From Micrococcaceae bacterium (lineage in GTDB: Bacteria > Actinomycetota > Actinomycetes > Actinomycetales > Micrococcaceae), in contig JAKDMV010000017.1 of assembly GCA_030452125.1 (NCBI GenBank), positions 1 to 37,537 on the forward strand: 37,537 bases of DNA, written 5' to 3'. Every line of letters begins with the position of its first letter. The stretch's first letter is position 1. Below the pieces are notes generated by a model. The model saw only the letters and a program-made list of their open reading frames with translations, ran no database searches and was not told where the DNA came from. The translations under genes and the position numbers were made by a program. Shown here piece by piece: positions 27,911-36,249 of this stretch.

Positions 27911-29385
27911 CGGGGATCCTCCGTTTCGAGCGCGCTGGTGGCACCGTTCGAGCAGGTAGTGGAAGCCACCCTGTCGCCCAGGTGGCGTAGACCTGCGGAG
28001 TTGGAGGACTTGAACAAGACGATGTCTCCGGGTTCCAGCTGGTCAGCCAACAATGCCTCGGCGTCGTCCGGGGTCTCGACGTAGTACGCCTCGTCTCCCC
28101 AACTGCCTTCGAGCACTGCCGAGTTGAAGGCGGCCTTGGCTCCTTGGCCGACCACCACCAGCTTCTTGATGTTGAGCCGGACCGCGAGGCGGCCGACCAG
28201 GTCGTGTTCGTGGATTGATTCGGGGCCGAGTTCGAGCATCTCGCCCAGGACTGCCCAGGTGCGGCGGGCGACTCCCGCCTCCGAGGGCAGACCGAGTTCG
28301 GCCAGCGTCCGCAGTGCGGCACGCATCGATTCGGGATTCGCGTTGTAGGCGTCGTTGACGATGCTCACGCCGTCGGCACGGTCGGTGCGTTCCATGCGCC
28401 ACCGGCTCGCCGGCCCCCGGTCCTGCAGGGTCGCGGCGATCGTGGAGCCGTCGATGCCCACGCTGTACGCGGCGGCCGCGGCGGCCAGCAGGTTTGAGAC
28501 GTGGTGCCGTCCGATGAGTCCGCTACGGATCCGGTGGCTTCCACCGTCGGGCAGGTCGAGCGTGAATTCGGGGTAGCCGCCCTCGGCGACCACGATGTCG
28601 GTGGCCATGACCGGGGCCCGGTTCCCGCCGTCGTCCATGGCGAATCCGAGGATCTCGGCGTCGGTGCGTGTCGCCATGGCGGCGACCCGCGGGTCGTCGA
28701 GGTTCAGGATGGCGGTGCCGTTGCCAGGCAGTGCCTCGACCAATTCGCCCTTGGCCCGGGCGATGTTCTCCACTCCGCCGAATTCGCCGGCGTGGGCGGT
28801 GCCCACACACAGCACGACGCCGGTGTCCGGGTGGACCATGTCGGTCAGGTAGGTGATGTGGCCGATGCCGGTGGCACCCATTTCGATGACCAGGTACCGG
28901 GTCTCGGCCGTGGCATTGAAGACGGTCAGCGGGACGCCGACTTCGCCGTTGTAGGAACCGATGGGAGCCACCGTGGGCCCCGAGGTCTGCAGGATCGATG
29001 CGAGCAGGTCCTTGGTGGTGGTCTTCCCGGCGGAACCGGTGATGCCGATGACCCGGGTCCCGCCGGCCCGCAGCCGCTCCACGAGATGGGCCGCCAGCGC
29101 GCCCATGGCGATGACCGCATCGTCGACGATGACCGCCGGGTGCACGGCCCCTGCCGTATCCAGTGTCTCGTGCTCGGCCAGGGCCAGGATGGCGCCTGCG
29201 GCGAAGGCCCGGTCGATGAAGTGGTGGCCGTCCGATACCTCGCCGGGTTTGGCGACGAAAAGGGTCCCGGTGGCGCACTCCCGTGAGTCGGTGGCGACAC
29301 CGCTGACGGTGGTTCCGGGATCGGCGGTGGCCGTGATGCGCCCACCGGTAATGGACGCAATGTCGGCTGTGTTCAGTTCAATCAT
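27907..29385 (-). CDS. murF: UDP-MurNAc-tripeptide D-alanyl-D-alanine ligase
   Basis: 492 residues. Adds D-Ala-D-Ala to complete the pentapeptide. The N-domain starts [17 protein letters not shown]; the P-loop is [19 protein letters not shown], followed by [12 protein letters not shown] and [20 protein letters not shown] 29385 has an AAAGAG site and follows murE by 12 bp. Confidence 0.97.
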   Translation of the reverse strand: MIELNTADIASITGGRITATADPGTTVSGVATDSRECATGTLFVAKPGEVSDGHHFIDRAFAAGAILALAEHETLDTAGAVHPAVIVDDAVIAMGALAAHLVERLRAGGTRVIGITGSAGKTTTKDLLASILQTSGPTVAPIGSYNGEVGVPLTVFNATAETRYLVIEMGATGIGHITYLTDMVHPDTGVVLCVGTAHAGEFGGVENIARAKGELVEALPGNGTAILNLDDPRVAAMATRTDAEILGFAMDDGGNRAPVMATDIVVAEGGYPEFTLDLPDGGSHRIRSGLIGRHHVSNLLAAAAAAYSVGIDGSTIAATLQDRGPASRWRMERTDRADGVSIVNDAYNANPESMRAALRTLAELGLPSEAGVARRTWAVLGEMLELGPESIHEHDLVGRLAVRLNIKKLVVVGQGAKAAFNSAVLEGSWGDEAYYVETPDDAEALLADQLEPGDIVLFKSSNSAGLRHLGDRVASTTCSNGATSALETEDPR

Positions 29386-29397
29386 GGCTCTTTGACT

Positions 29398-31056
29398 TTA
29401 CCCGTTGGCCGCCGAGTCGGTGGAACCGTCCTCGGCGGGGCGCGGGCTATGCCCTGCGGCGAGCAATGCCTGACGCAGTTCCACCCGGTCGTCCAGGGCC
29501 ACGTTCACGCCGTTGACTTCCTGCCAGACCTCATGCCCGCGCCCTGCCACCAGGATGGTGTCCCCGGCCCGCGCCATCGCCACTGCGGCCACGATCGCGT
29601 CCGCCCGCGGGAAGATCTCGGCGGCCTGGCTCCCCAGTCCCTCGGCTTCGATGGCCTCCAACGCCCCGGTCAGGACATCCCGGCGGATCCCTCCGGCTTC
29701 CTCGTTGTGGGGATCATCATCCGTGATGATCACGACATCGGCGTGTCGGGCTGCGACGGCCCCCATGGTGGGGCGTTTGGTGGCGTCCCGGTCCCCCGTG
29801 GCCCCGAAGACGACGATGACCCGTGAGTCCGGATGTTGTCCCCGCACGCCTTCGATGGCCCGTTCGAGCGCGTCTGAATTATGGGCGAAATCGACGACGG
29901 CTGCCGGGGAATCACAGATGACCTGCATCCGGCCCGGCACCGCGACGGTCAGGGGGTCGGAGGCGTCCAGGACCCGTTGGAGGTCTTCCAGGGCGATGCC
30001 TGCGACATGGACCATCAGCAGGGCCAGGGCGGCGTTGGAGACATTGAAGAGCCCGGGCAGGCCCGTGTGGGCGCGCAACCGTTCCCCGTCGGGACCGTGA
30101 ATTTCGAATTCATGACCGAGACCGTGCTGGGCGATGCCCTGGACGCTCCACGCCCGACCGGGCAGCTGCTCGTCGGCTCCTGCCCCATCACGGGGAACGG
30201 TCCGCAGGGTGGACACCTCGGCGGTGCTGGAGCGCGCCATGCGACGACCCCAGGCATCGTCCACCGTGATGACCGCACGGGCACTCCGCTCGGCGGCGAA
30301 GAGCCGGGACTTGGCCTCGAAATAGGCCTCCATGCTGCCATGCAGGTCCAGGTGGTCCTGGGTGAGGTTGGTGAAGCCCGCGACCCCGAAGGCCATGCCT
30401 CCGACTCGTTCATAGTCGATGGAATGGGAGGAGACCTCCATCGCGACCGTGTCCACCCCGGCCGCCCGCATCCGGGCCAACAACGCATGCAGTTGCGGGG
30501 CTTCCGGTGTGGTCAGCACGCTGGGGATCCGTGTTCCGTCGGCGAGGATCTCAATGGTCCCGATCAGCCCGGTCCGCTGGCCCAGCGCCCGCAACAGCGA
30601 GGTGATGAAGTACGTCGTCGTGGTCTTGCCGTTGGTTCCGGTGACACCGATCAGGCCGAGCCCGGGCTCCTCCGATCCGTACAGGATGGCGGCCACGGGT
30701 CCCACGGAGGCCCGCACGGAGTCCACCACCAGCACCGGTAGGCCGGTGGCCGCCGCCCGTTCTTCACCGCTTTCGTCGGCGAGGATCGCCCCGGCTCCGG
30801 AATTGGCGGCTGCGGTGCAGTAGTCGGCACCATGGCTTCGTGCCCCGGGAACCGCTGCGTAGAGGTCCCCGGCCAGCACGGCTCGTGAATCGAGGCATAC
30901 CCCCTGGACCACCGTGCCGCCGTCACCCCGGAGCCGAGGCGTGATGCCGTGCTCGGCCAGGCGACCGGCCAGCTCGTTCAGGGTCAGACGAGGAGCCTGG
31001 TCGGGACGGAACGCACGTTCGGCGTCCTGGGGGGTGGGGGGCACTGTGTTCACCAT
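29398..31056 (-). CDS. murE: UDP-MurNAc-dipeptide third-residue ligase, probably L-lysine type
   Basis: 552 residues. Adds the third stem-peptide residue. P-loop [31 protein letters not shown] and LTQDHLDLHG are present. The residue-3 specificity motif is DDPHNEE (447-453), not the DNPR of diaminopimelate enzymes, so an L-lysine substrate is inferred, in line with Micrococcaceae. The C-terminus has VAGRGHEVWQ. ATG 31056 overlaps the ftsI stop by 7 bp; GTG 31053 (GTGA overlap) is equally plausible. Confidence 0.95.
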   Translation of the reverse strand: MVNTVPPTPQDAERAFRPDQAPRLTLNELAGRLAEHGITPRLRGDGGTVVQGVCLDSRAVLAGDLYAAVPGARSHGADYCTAAANSGAGAILADESGEERAAATGLPVLVVDSVRASVGPVAAILYGSEEPGLGLIGVTGTNGKTTTTYFITSLLRALGQRTGLIGTIEILADGTRIPSVLTTPEAPQLHALLARMRAAGVDTVAMEVSSHSIDYERVGGMAFGVAGFTNLTQDHLDLHGSMEAYFEAKSRLFAAERSARAVITVDDAWGRRMARSSTAEVSTLRTVPRDGAGADEQLPGRAWSVQGIAQHGLGHEFEIHGPDGERLRAHTGLPGLFNVSNAALALLMVHVAGIALEDLQRVLDASDPLTVAVPGRMQVICDSPAAVVDFAHNSDALERAIEGVRGQHPDSRVIVVFGATGDRDATKRPTMGAVAARHADVVIITDDDPHNEEAGGIRRDVLTGALEAIEAEGLGSQAAEIFPRADAIVAAVAMARAGDTILVAGRGHEVWQEVNGVNVALDDRVELRQALLAAGHSPRPAEDGSTDSAANG

Positions 31057-32870
31057 GCGTATTTCTGCTTCTTTCCGACGAAGACCTTATAGGGATCGGG
31101 CTTATCGGTGGTGGGTGGGACGTTGTAGCTGTTGAGGGTCTGGGACATGATCGAGGTGAACGTGTCGCCCACACTGAAGCTCTCCCAATTGCCCTTGGGC
31201 CGCTGCATCGTCACGACGACCAGGTACTTCGGGTCGTCGATCGGCGCCATCCCGGCGAAGGAGCTGGTGTAGCCGTCGAGTTTGCCCGTCGGACCGGCGG
31301 CCTGACCGGTTCCGGTCTTGCCCCCGACGCGGTATCCATCGATGTCCATGTCATACCCCGTGCCGTCGGTCACCACGGTCTCCATCATCCGCCGCATTTC
31401 CTTGGAGGTCTTCTTGGAGATGACCCGCTTGCTCTTGACCTCCTTGCGCTCGTGTTCGGTCCCGTCCGGATCCGTGTAGGACTCGATGAGCGAGGGCTCG
31501 ATCTGGACCCCCTGGTTGGCGATCGCCTGGAAGATGCGGGCCGTGTGCAGGGAGGTCAGGCTGTAGCCCTGGCCGAACATGGTCGTGTACTGCTGGCGGC
31601 GGTCCCAGCGCTCCGGGGGAACGAAGATGCCCTTGTTGACCGGAACCCCGATGTCGAAGCCCTGGCCGATGCCGAACTTCTTCATCCATTCGTAGCGTTG
31701 TTCGTTGCTGAGCTTGCTGCCGACCATCGTGGTGCCGGTGTTGTAGGAGCGCGCGAAGATCCCCGCCGTGGTCATGTCCAGGGTCTCGTGCTTCATCGAG
31801 TCGTGGATGGTTTCCTTGCCGATGGTGTATTCGTTCGGGACGGTGAAGTGGTCCTTGGGCTTCACCACGCCTTCCTCCAAGGCGGCCGCGAAAGTGGCGG
31901 CCTTGCCGGTCGAGCCGGGTTCGTAGGCCTGCGACACCGTGGTTGAACGACGGAACTTGGCGTCCGTGGCTCCCGGGTCCGCCGGATCCACCGTCGTCGA
32001 ATCCGCCAGGGCCCGGATCTTGCCGGTGTCCACCTCGACGACCACCGCGTTGACCCATTCGGCGTTGAACTGCTTCTGCTTGGCCATCACCGCTTCCTGG
32101 GCGGCCCACTGGATATCGCTGTTGATCGTGAGTTTGAGGTCCTGGCCATCGACCGCCGGCTTTTCCTTGAGCGTCGCCATCGGAATCCTGACCCCATCGG
32201 CGGCGATCTCGAAGGTCTTGGTCCCCGCTTCACCGGCCAATGCTTTGTTCTGGCTCAATTCCAAGCCCTCGGCCCCGGTCTGGGAGGTCCCGTCCTCGCT
32301 GGACCGCAGAAAACCCAATACCGAGCCGGCGACGGTGCCGTTGGGGTATTCACGTTCGAAGCGTTCCTGGCTGGTGATCCATGGCAGCCCGATCTTCAGG
32401 ACCTTGTTGCGGGTTTCGGGGGTCACCCCTTTGGCCACGACGGAGTAGCCCTTCTTCTTGGCCCCCTCATCGCCGATGATGGAGGTCTTCAGCGTGTCCT
32501 GATCGATGTCCAGGGTGGCCGCGAGTTCCTTGACGGCGTCTTCGGTCTGCACGACGTCCCGGCCGCCGTCACCGTCCTTGCGCTTGAACGAGTCCTTAAC
32601 CTGGCGCTGGTCGACCACCAGGTCGTAGCGTTCAAAGCTGGCAGCCAGGATCTTCCCGGATGAGTCCAGGATCTTGCCACGCACCGGCTGCTGGTCCGTT
32701 TCGCGGATCCGCTGGCCGGTGGCCGCCTCCGCAGCAGCCGACGGATCGAGCCCCTGCACCAGGAAGAGCCGTCCGCCGAGCAGGACCAGCATGACCATGG
32801 CAAGGGCCAGGCCCGTCCGCAGACGGCGCGGCTCGGTGTGCTTTGATTTCCTGGCGGGCGGCCTGGCCAT
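31050..32870 (-). CDS. ftsI: septal transpeptidase, class B PBP
   Basis: 606 residues. Cross-links septal peptidoglycan made by FtsW. One N-terminal membrane anchor (about 19-39), a pedestal domain with RGKILDSSGKILA, then the penicillin-binding domain: SxxK as STGK (320-323), SYN (375-377) and KTGTGQ (518-523). No PASTA domains. ATG 32870 has AAGGA 8 bp upstream. It precedes murE as in the usual order. Confidence 0.96.
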   Translation of the reverse strand: MARPPARKSKHTEPRRLRTGLALAMVMLVLLGGRLFLVQGLDPSAAAEAATGQRIRETDQQPVRGKILDSSGKILAASFERYDLVVDQRQVKDSFKRKDGDGGRDVVQTEDAVKELAATLDIDQDTLKTSIIGDEGAKKKGYSVVAKGVTPETRNKVLKIGLPWITSQERFEREYPNGTVAGSVLGFLRSSEDGTSQTGAEGLELSQNKALAGEAGTKTFEIAADGVRIPMATLKEKPAVDGQDLKLTINSDIQWAAQEAVMAKQKQFNAEWVNAVVVEVDTGKIRALADSTTVDPADPGATDAKFRRSTTVSQAYEPGSTGKAATFAAALEEGVVKPKDHFTVPNEYTIGKETIHDSMKHETLDMTTAGIFARSYNTGTTMVGSKLSNEQRYEWMKKFGIGQGFDIGVPVNKGIFVPPERWDRRQQYTTMFGQGYSLTSLHTARIFQAIANQGVQIEPSLIESYTDPDGTEHERKEVKSKRVISKKTSKEMRRMMETVVTDGTGYDMDIDGYRVGGKTGTGQAAGPTGKLDGYTSSFAGMAPIDDPKYLVVVTMQRPKGNWESFSVGDTFTSIMSQTLNSYNVPPTTDKPDPYKVFVGKKQKYAW

Positions 32871-32933
32871 AGTTCATTCCTTGGGTTGCTGATCGGTTCT
32901 TCTCGAGGTCCGTACCGAACAGGACTCGCTGCC

Positions 32934-33635
32934 CTACTGTCCGGAACCCTGCTGCGCCGGAGCCGGGATGGTTCCGCCGTTCAGGTCCTCGCTCGAAGCT
33001 TCGTCGGTCTTCTTTTGTGTCTTGCTCTCGGCCTCCGAGGCGCCGTCGGTGACTGCCTTGCCCTCGGGGGCGATGTTGCTTTGCTGCTCCGCGGCTTCGG
33101 ACTTCGTGTCCGCCACCGTCTGTTTCTTGGCCTGGTCTTCAGGGACCGCCGGTGTCGGTACATGGGCGGAAGGAAGCTTTCCCTTTTCCGCGGCCGTGGA
33201 CTTTCCGGCGATCTTCTGGGTGTCCAGATTGATCGAAGCCACCGTTCCCGGGGTGACCATACCCAATTCTGCCGCCTTGACTGCCACATTCTGGGGAGCT
33301 TGAAGGTTTTGGAGCTCCTGTGTCAGCGCTTCGTTCTGCTGGCTGAGGGCCTGTTCCTGGCCGCGGAGGCTCACGATGTCGTACTGGGAGTTGGCCACAT
33401 TGACGTTGATGACCAGGACCCCGACCAGCGCCGCCAGCAACAAAGCGAAGCAGAACACGGCGAATCCGGCGCGTCGGCTGCGTTTCGTGGCCGGGACCAG
33501 GGACAGCGGTGTGCGCGGCTTGGGTTCGGAACGAGGAAGGGGCGTCGGAGCCAGTGCGCGGGCGTTGGCACCGACGGTGCTGCCTGCGGTGCTCTGCCGT
33601 GCGTGAACTGCACGCGTCTGGGTTGCGGTGCTCAT
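32934..33635 (-). CDS. ftsL: FtsL-like division protein
   Basis: 233 residues. A basic cytoplasmic tail (1-55), one membrane helix (about 57-80), then a coiled coil (about 88-115) typical of FtsL. It should join the FtsQ-FtsB-FtsL complex that activates FtsW-FtsI. Residues 145-233 are a hydrophilic Lys/Glu/Ser/Pro tail, much longer than the classical protein. Position between rsmH and ftsI supports the call. ATG 33635 has GAGGAG 7 bp upstream, within rsmH; the gap to rsmH is 2 bp. Confidence 0.85.
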   Translation of the reverse strand: MSTATQTRAVHARQSTAGSTVGANARALAPTPLPRSEPKPRTPLSLVPATKRSRRAGFAVFCFALLLAALVGVLVINVNVANSQYDIVSLRGQEQALSQQNEALTQELQNLQAPQNVAVKAAELGMVTPGTVASINLDTQKIAGKSTAAEKGKLPSAHVPTPAVPEDQAKKQTVADTKSEAAEQQSNIAPEGKAVTDGASEAESKTQKKTDEASSEDLNGGTIPAPAQQGSGQ

Positions 33636-33637
33636 GT

Positions 33638-34630
33638 TCAGCTCCTCTTCAGGATTCGTTCCACCGCGCGGAGCTTGGCTGATGCCGCGCGGGGGTTTTC
33701 GTCGATTTCGATGTCATTCGGCTTCTCGGTTCCCTTGGTCAGACTCCGGAAGCGGGCCTTGTGCTCCTCCAGCTCGACCGGGAACCCGAGGGGGGCCGAG
33801 GACTTGGAGGCCGCGGCGAAGTGCTTCTTGGCCAGCTTGTCCTCGAGCGAGTGGTAGCTCATCACCACCACCCGGCCCCCGATGTTCAGCACGTCCATCG
33901 AGGCCGGTAGCGCCCGGTCCAGCACATCGAGTTCTTCGTTGACCTCGATACGCAGGGCCTGGAAGGTCCTTTTGGCGGGGTGTCCCCCGGTGCGGGCGGC
34001 CCCGGCCGGCACGACGCTGCGGATGCTCTCCACCAACTGGCCGGTGGTTTCGAAGGGGCGCATCCCCCGGTCCCGGACGATGGCCGACGCGATCCGACCG
34101 GCGAACTTCTCCTCACCCCAGGTGCGGATCAGGCGGACGAGATCCGATTCGGAATAGTCGTTGACCACATCGGCGGCCGTCGGTCCGGTCGAGGTGTCCA
34201 TGCGCATGTCCAGTGGGGCATCGAAGGAATAGGCGAAGCCGCGTTCGCGCTCATCGAGCTGCAGCGAGGAAACCCCCAGGTCGAACAACACGCCATCGAC
34301 GCCGTCGAAGCCCAGGTCCTCGACCACATCATCGATTTCGTCGTAGACCGCGTGGACCAGATCGGTCCGGTGGGAGAACGGCGCCAACCGCTCCCCCGCC
34401 AAGGCCAGTGCCTGCTCGTCGCGATCCAGCCCGATCAGGTGAAGCTGGTCGAAACGACGCAACAGCGCCTCGGAGTGCCCGCCCATGCCGAGCGTGCAAT
34501 CAACGACGACGGCCCGTTCGCGCTGGTCGATCCCTGCCTGGATCGACGGCGCCAACAGCCCTACACAACGTTCGAGCAGCACCGGTACGTGCCGCTCGGA
34601 TGTGGGACGGGGTGTGATGTCGTCGGTCAT
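33638..34630 (-). CDS. rsmH: 16S rRNA m4C1402 methyltransferase RsmH (MraW)
   Basis: 330 residues. SAM-dependent N4-methylation of 16S rRNA cytidine 1402. The family start [13 protein letters not shown], the SAM loop [15 protein letters not shown], the [23 protein letters not shown] motif and C-terminal [14 protein letters not shown] are seen. ATG 34630 has AAGGGGA upstream. It lies 169 bp after mraZ. Confidence 0.97.
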   Translation of the reverse strand: MTDDITPRPTSERHVPVLLERCVGLLAPSIQAGIDQRERAVVVDCTLGMGGHSEALLRRFDQLHLIGLDRDEQALALAGERLAPFSHRTDLVHAVYDEIDDVVEDLGFDGVDGVLFDLGVSSLQLDERERGFAYSFDAPLDMRMDTSTGPTAADVVNDYSESDLVRLIRTWGEEKFAGRIASAIVRDRGMRPFETTGQLVESIRSVVPAGAARTGGHPAKRTFQALRIEVNEELDVLDRALPASMDVLNIGGRVVVMSYHSLEDKLAKKHFAAASKSSAPLGFPVELEEHKARFRSLTKGTEKPNDIEIDENPRAASAKLRAVERILKRS

Positions 34631-34683
34631 GCCCTGTCCCCTTTCAGCGTGTCACAGCTTGCAATCGTGGTGTAGGGATTGGG

Positions 34684-34769
34684 CCAGATCCCCCTCCGCT
34701 CCGATCCTCATCGGCCTGGCTCCGGGGAAGTGGAGCCAGGATGATGCTGACGGGCGGCTGGAGATCTGG
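34684..34769. other. nested inverted repeats between mraZ and rsmH
   Basis: A perfect 9-bp hairpin (CCTGGCTCC, 8-nt loop, GGAGCCAGG; 34715-34740) sits inside a second pair, CCAGATC (34684-34690) and GATCTGG (34763-34769). No T-run follows, so it is more likely an mRNA structure than a terminator. Confidence 0.45.
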
Positions 34770-34799
34770 TCCAACCCCACCGAGCGCTTCCAGCGGTTG

Positions 34800-35231
34800 C
34801 TAGAAAATGCCCGGCAGTACTTCTTCATCTGTCTCGGAGAACGTGCTCTCCTGTTCTTCGAGGTATTCGTTCCAAGCCTGGGTATCCCAGATCTCGGCCC
34901 GGGACCCCGCACCGATGACGGTGACCTCACGGTCCAGTCCGGCGTAGGCGCGCAGTGCCCCCGGGATGGTGACCCTGCCCTGCTTATCCGGCATCTCGTC
35001 AGAGGCGCCGGAGAGGAAAACGCGGATGTAATCCCGCGCCTGCCGCGAGGACAACGGTGCCTGACGCATCTGCTCATGCACGTTCTCGAATTCCCGCTGG
35101 CTGAAGACGTAGACGCAGCGTTCCTGCCCCCGGGTCAGAACCAGCCCGTTCGCCAGTTCATCGCGGTATTTGGCAGGAAGGATGATGCGCCCCTTTTCGT
35201 CAAGACGCGGCGTGTACGTCCCGAGGAACAT
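34800..35231 (-). CDS. mraZ: transcriptional regulator MraZ
   Basis: 143 residues, two SpoVT/AbrB-like DNA-binding repeats, each with the DxxxR motif: Asp11-Arg15 in [10 protein letters not shown] and Asp82-Arg86 in [10 protein letters not shown]. MraZ forms a ring that binds repeated GTGGG-like boxes and represses its own operon in other bacteria. I chose ATG 35231 ([14 protein letters not shown]), which has GGAAGG 8 bp upstream; GTG 35237 lies too close to that site. First gene of the division and cell wall cluster; its promoter carries three boxes. Confidence 0.96.
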   Translation of the reverse strand: MFLGTYTPRLDEKGRIILPAKYRDELANGLVLTRGQERCVYVFSQREFENVHEQMRQAPLSSRQARDYIRVFLSGASDEMPDKQGRVTIPGALRAYAGLDREVTVIGAGSRAEIWDTQAWNEYLEEQESTFSETDEEVLPGIF

Positions 35232-35296
35232 ACGCACCGCCTTCCCGTCATCAAGGAGCTACGTTCACCCCGTCATCCCCCATCACCTCTACAGTC

Positions 35297-35328
35297 CCCC
35301 ACTTTACTCCACAAAGCCCCACTGTCAA
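35297..35328 (-). promoter_or_regulatory. mraZ promoter with three MraZ boxes
   Basis: Minus strand: -35 TTGACA (35323-35328), 16-bp spacer, -10 TAAAGT (35301-35306). Boxes GTGGGG (35317-35322), GTGGAG (35307-35312) and GTGGGG (35297-35302) repeat every 10 bp, one DNA turn, and cover the spacer and -10. This is how an autorepressor site should look. TSS would be near 35294, leader about 63 nt. Confidence 0.75.
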
Positions 35329-35395
35329 CGACAGACGGTAGTTTTACCACCAATAGGGCAAATTCTTTTCCTTGCAATCAGAGGGAAGCAGGCCC

Positions 35396-35536
35396 GTGGT
35401 GAGGAGTGGAGGGAATTTGGTATACAAGAGCGCGCCGGACGGGAAAAAGCCCGAAAAGATGCGCAATCACGGGCTGTGCGCCCTCGCCGGGATCCTGGTG
35501 GGGCAAAGTGGAGGAACCCGGTGGCGGGAAGTGGAG
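35396..35536 (+). promoter_or_regulatory. oppositely oriented GTGGNG box pairs upstream of mraZ
   Basis: Plus strand: pair 1 GTGGTG (35396) and GTGGAG (35406); pair 2 GTGGGG (35498) and GTGGAG (35508); pair 3 GTGGCG (35521) and GTGGAG (35531). Within every pair the spacing is 10 bp. They read opposite to the mraZ promoter boxes. No plus-strand gene lies downstream. The 474-bp gap between mraZ and the DUF3040 gene holds these boxes and two terminators but no gene I can support. Confidence 0.45.
35444..35475 (-). terminator. second weak terminator upstream of mraZ
   Basis: Minus strand AGCCCG, a 16-nt loop, CGGGCT, then TTTT. A 6-bp stem followed by a T-run; moderate quality. Confidence 0.4.
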
Positions 35537-35616
35537 GACGGCGCGGAGGGCCACCGGAGGGGATGGGCCCGCGGGGGTGTGGCGTTCACCACGAGGTCGT
35601 GGCGCCCTGAGGGCAC

Positions 35617-35648
35617 AAAAAAAGAGCGCCGGCCGTGATGGCCTGCGC
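35617..35648 (-). terminator. intrinsic terminator of the DUF3040 gene
   Basis: Minus strand GCGC-A-GGCC, loop ATCAC, GGCC-G-GCGC, then TCTTTTTTT. A classical stem with one mismatch and a 7-T tract, 64 bp after the DUF3040 stop. It insulates the division cluster from dinB and DUF3040. Confidence 0.8.
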
Positions 35649-35711
35649 CCTGCGGTGGCTAGGGTCCTTCTTCGGGCCTGGTGGCCAGGCCCGACGACTA
35701 GTTAGTGATCG

Positions 35712-36077
35712 TTAGTGCTCGTCCCGATGACGGGCTTCCCATTTGGATTCAAGATCCGCCATGAATGAGCTCTTCTGCGGTCCTGACCTGGTTTTGCCCT
35801 TGCCGACCTTGCCGAAGGCATTCTTCGAAAAAGCGACATAGACCCCGATGCACATCAGCGCGAAGCCCAGGACACCGACCGGGATCCATTGGCTGGAGAC
35901 ACCCAGCAACAGAGCGATGATGCCCACGACTCCGATGATGGCGCCGATGGCGATGTTCCGCGTGGAATAGCCGCCGGGTGCGGCGTTTGACTTCATCGAG
36001 GAGGCAAACTTGTGATCCTCGTGCAGTTGCTTTTCCAGCTGCTCGAGCAAGTGCTGCTCGTGTTCGGAAAGTGGCAT
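35712..36077 (-). CDS. DUF3040 membrane protein
   Basis: 121 residues. An acidic N-terminal helix (MPLSEHEQHLLEQLEKQL) typical of DUF3040, two membrane helices (about 41-60 and 65-83) and a basic cytoplasmic tail. Function unknown; the family is actinobacterial and usually lies beside mraZ. ATG 36077 has a GGAAGGG site. Terminated before mraZ. Confidence 0.92.
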   Translation of the reverse strand: MPLSEHEQHLLEQLEKQLHEDHKFASSMKSNAAPGGYSTRNIAIGAIIGVVGIIALLLGVSSQWIPVGVLGFALMCIGVYVAFSKNAFGKVGKGKTRSGPQKSSFMADLESKWEARHRDEH

Positions 36078-36127
36078 GATCCCTTCCCCAATCCCTCGTG
36101 TCCGTCGGTCTCCGTCCGGAGAACCCC

Positions 36128-36168
36128 TATATATAAGTCAACGGTTCCCGCAACTGCATTGTTCCCGC
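36128..36168 (-). promoter_or_regulatory. candidate DUF3040 promoter region
   Basis: Minus strand: GGGAAC (36161-36166), 17 bp, CGTT (36140-36143) resembles ECF-sigma promoters. TATATA-like sequence at 36128-36136 could alternatively be a housekeeping -10. GCGGGAAC is directly repeated 17 bp apart (36144-36151 and 36161-36168). Confidence 0.35.
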
Positions 36169-36249
36169 TGCCGCAAGTACGTCCAATTACTTTTTCGCTA
36201 CCTGTGGTCCGTCAAGGATAGTCTGCATTTCCACCACCGGGAAGTCGAG

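Noticed and set aside
26808-28322. Frame of murD open for another 1.5 kb upstream
   Set aside because: It overlaps mraY and murF and codes Arg/Pro-rich sequence without homology; only the MurD part is real.
35372-35638. Possible plus-strand small protein upstream of mraZ
   Set aside because: No ribosome site or promoter, low-complexity Arg/Gly/Trp composition, and it runs through the minus-strand terminators and box array.
35670-35699. Hairpin GGGCCTGG-tgg-CCAGGCCC just after DUF3040
   Set aside because: Perfect stem but no T-run on the minus strand; the T-rich hairpin at 35617-35648 is a better terminator, though both may contribute.
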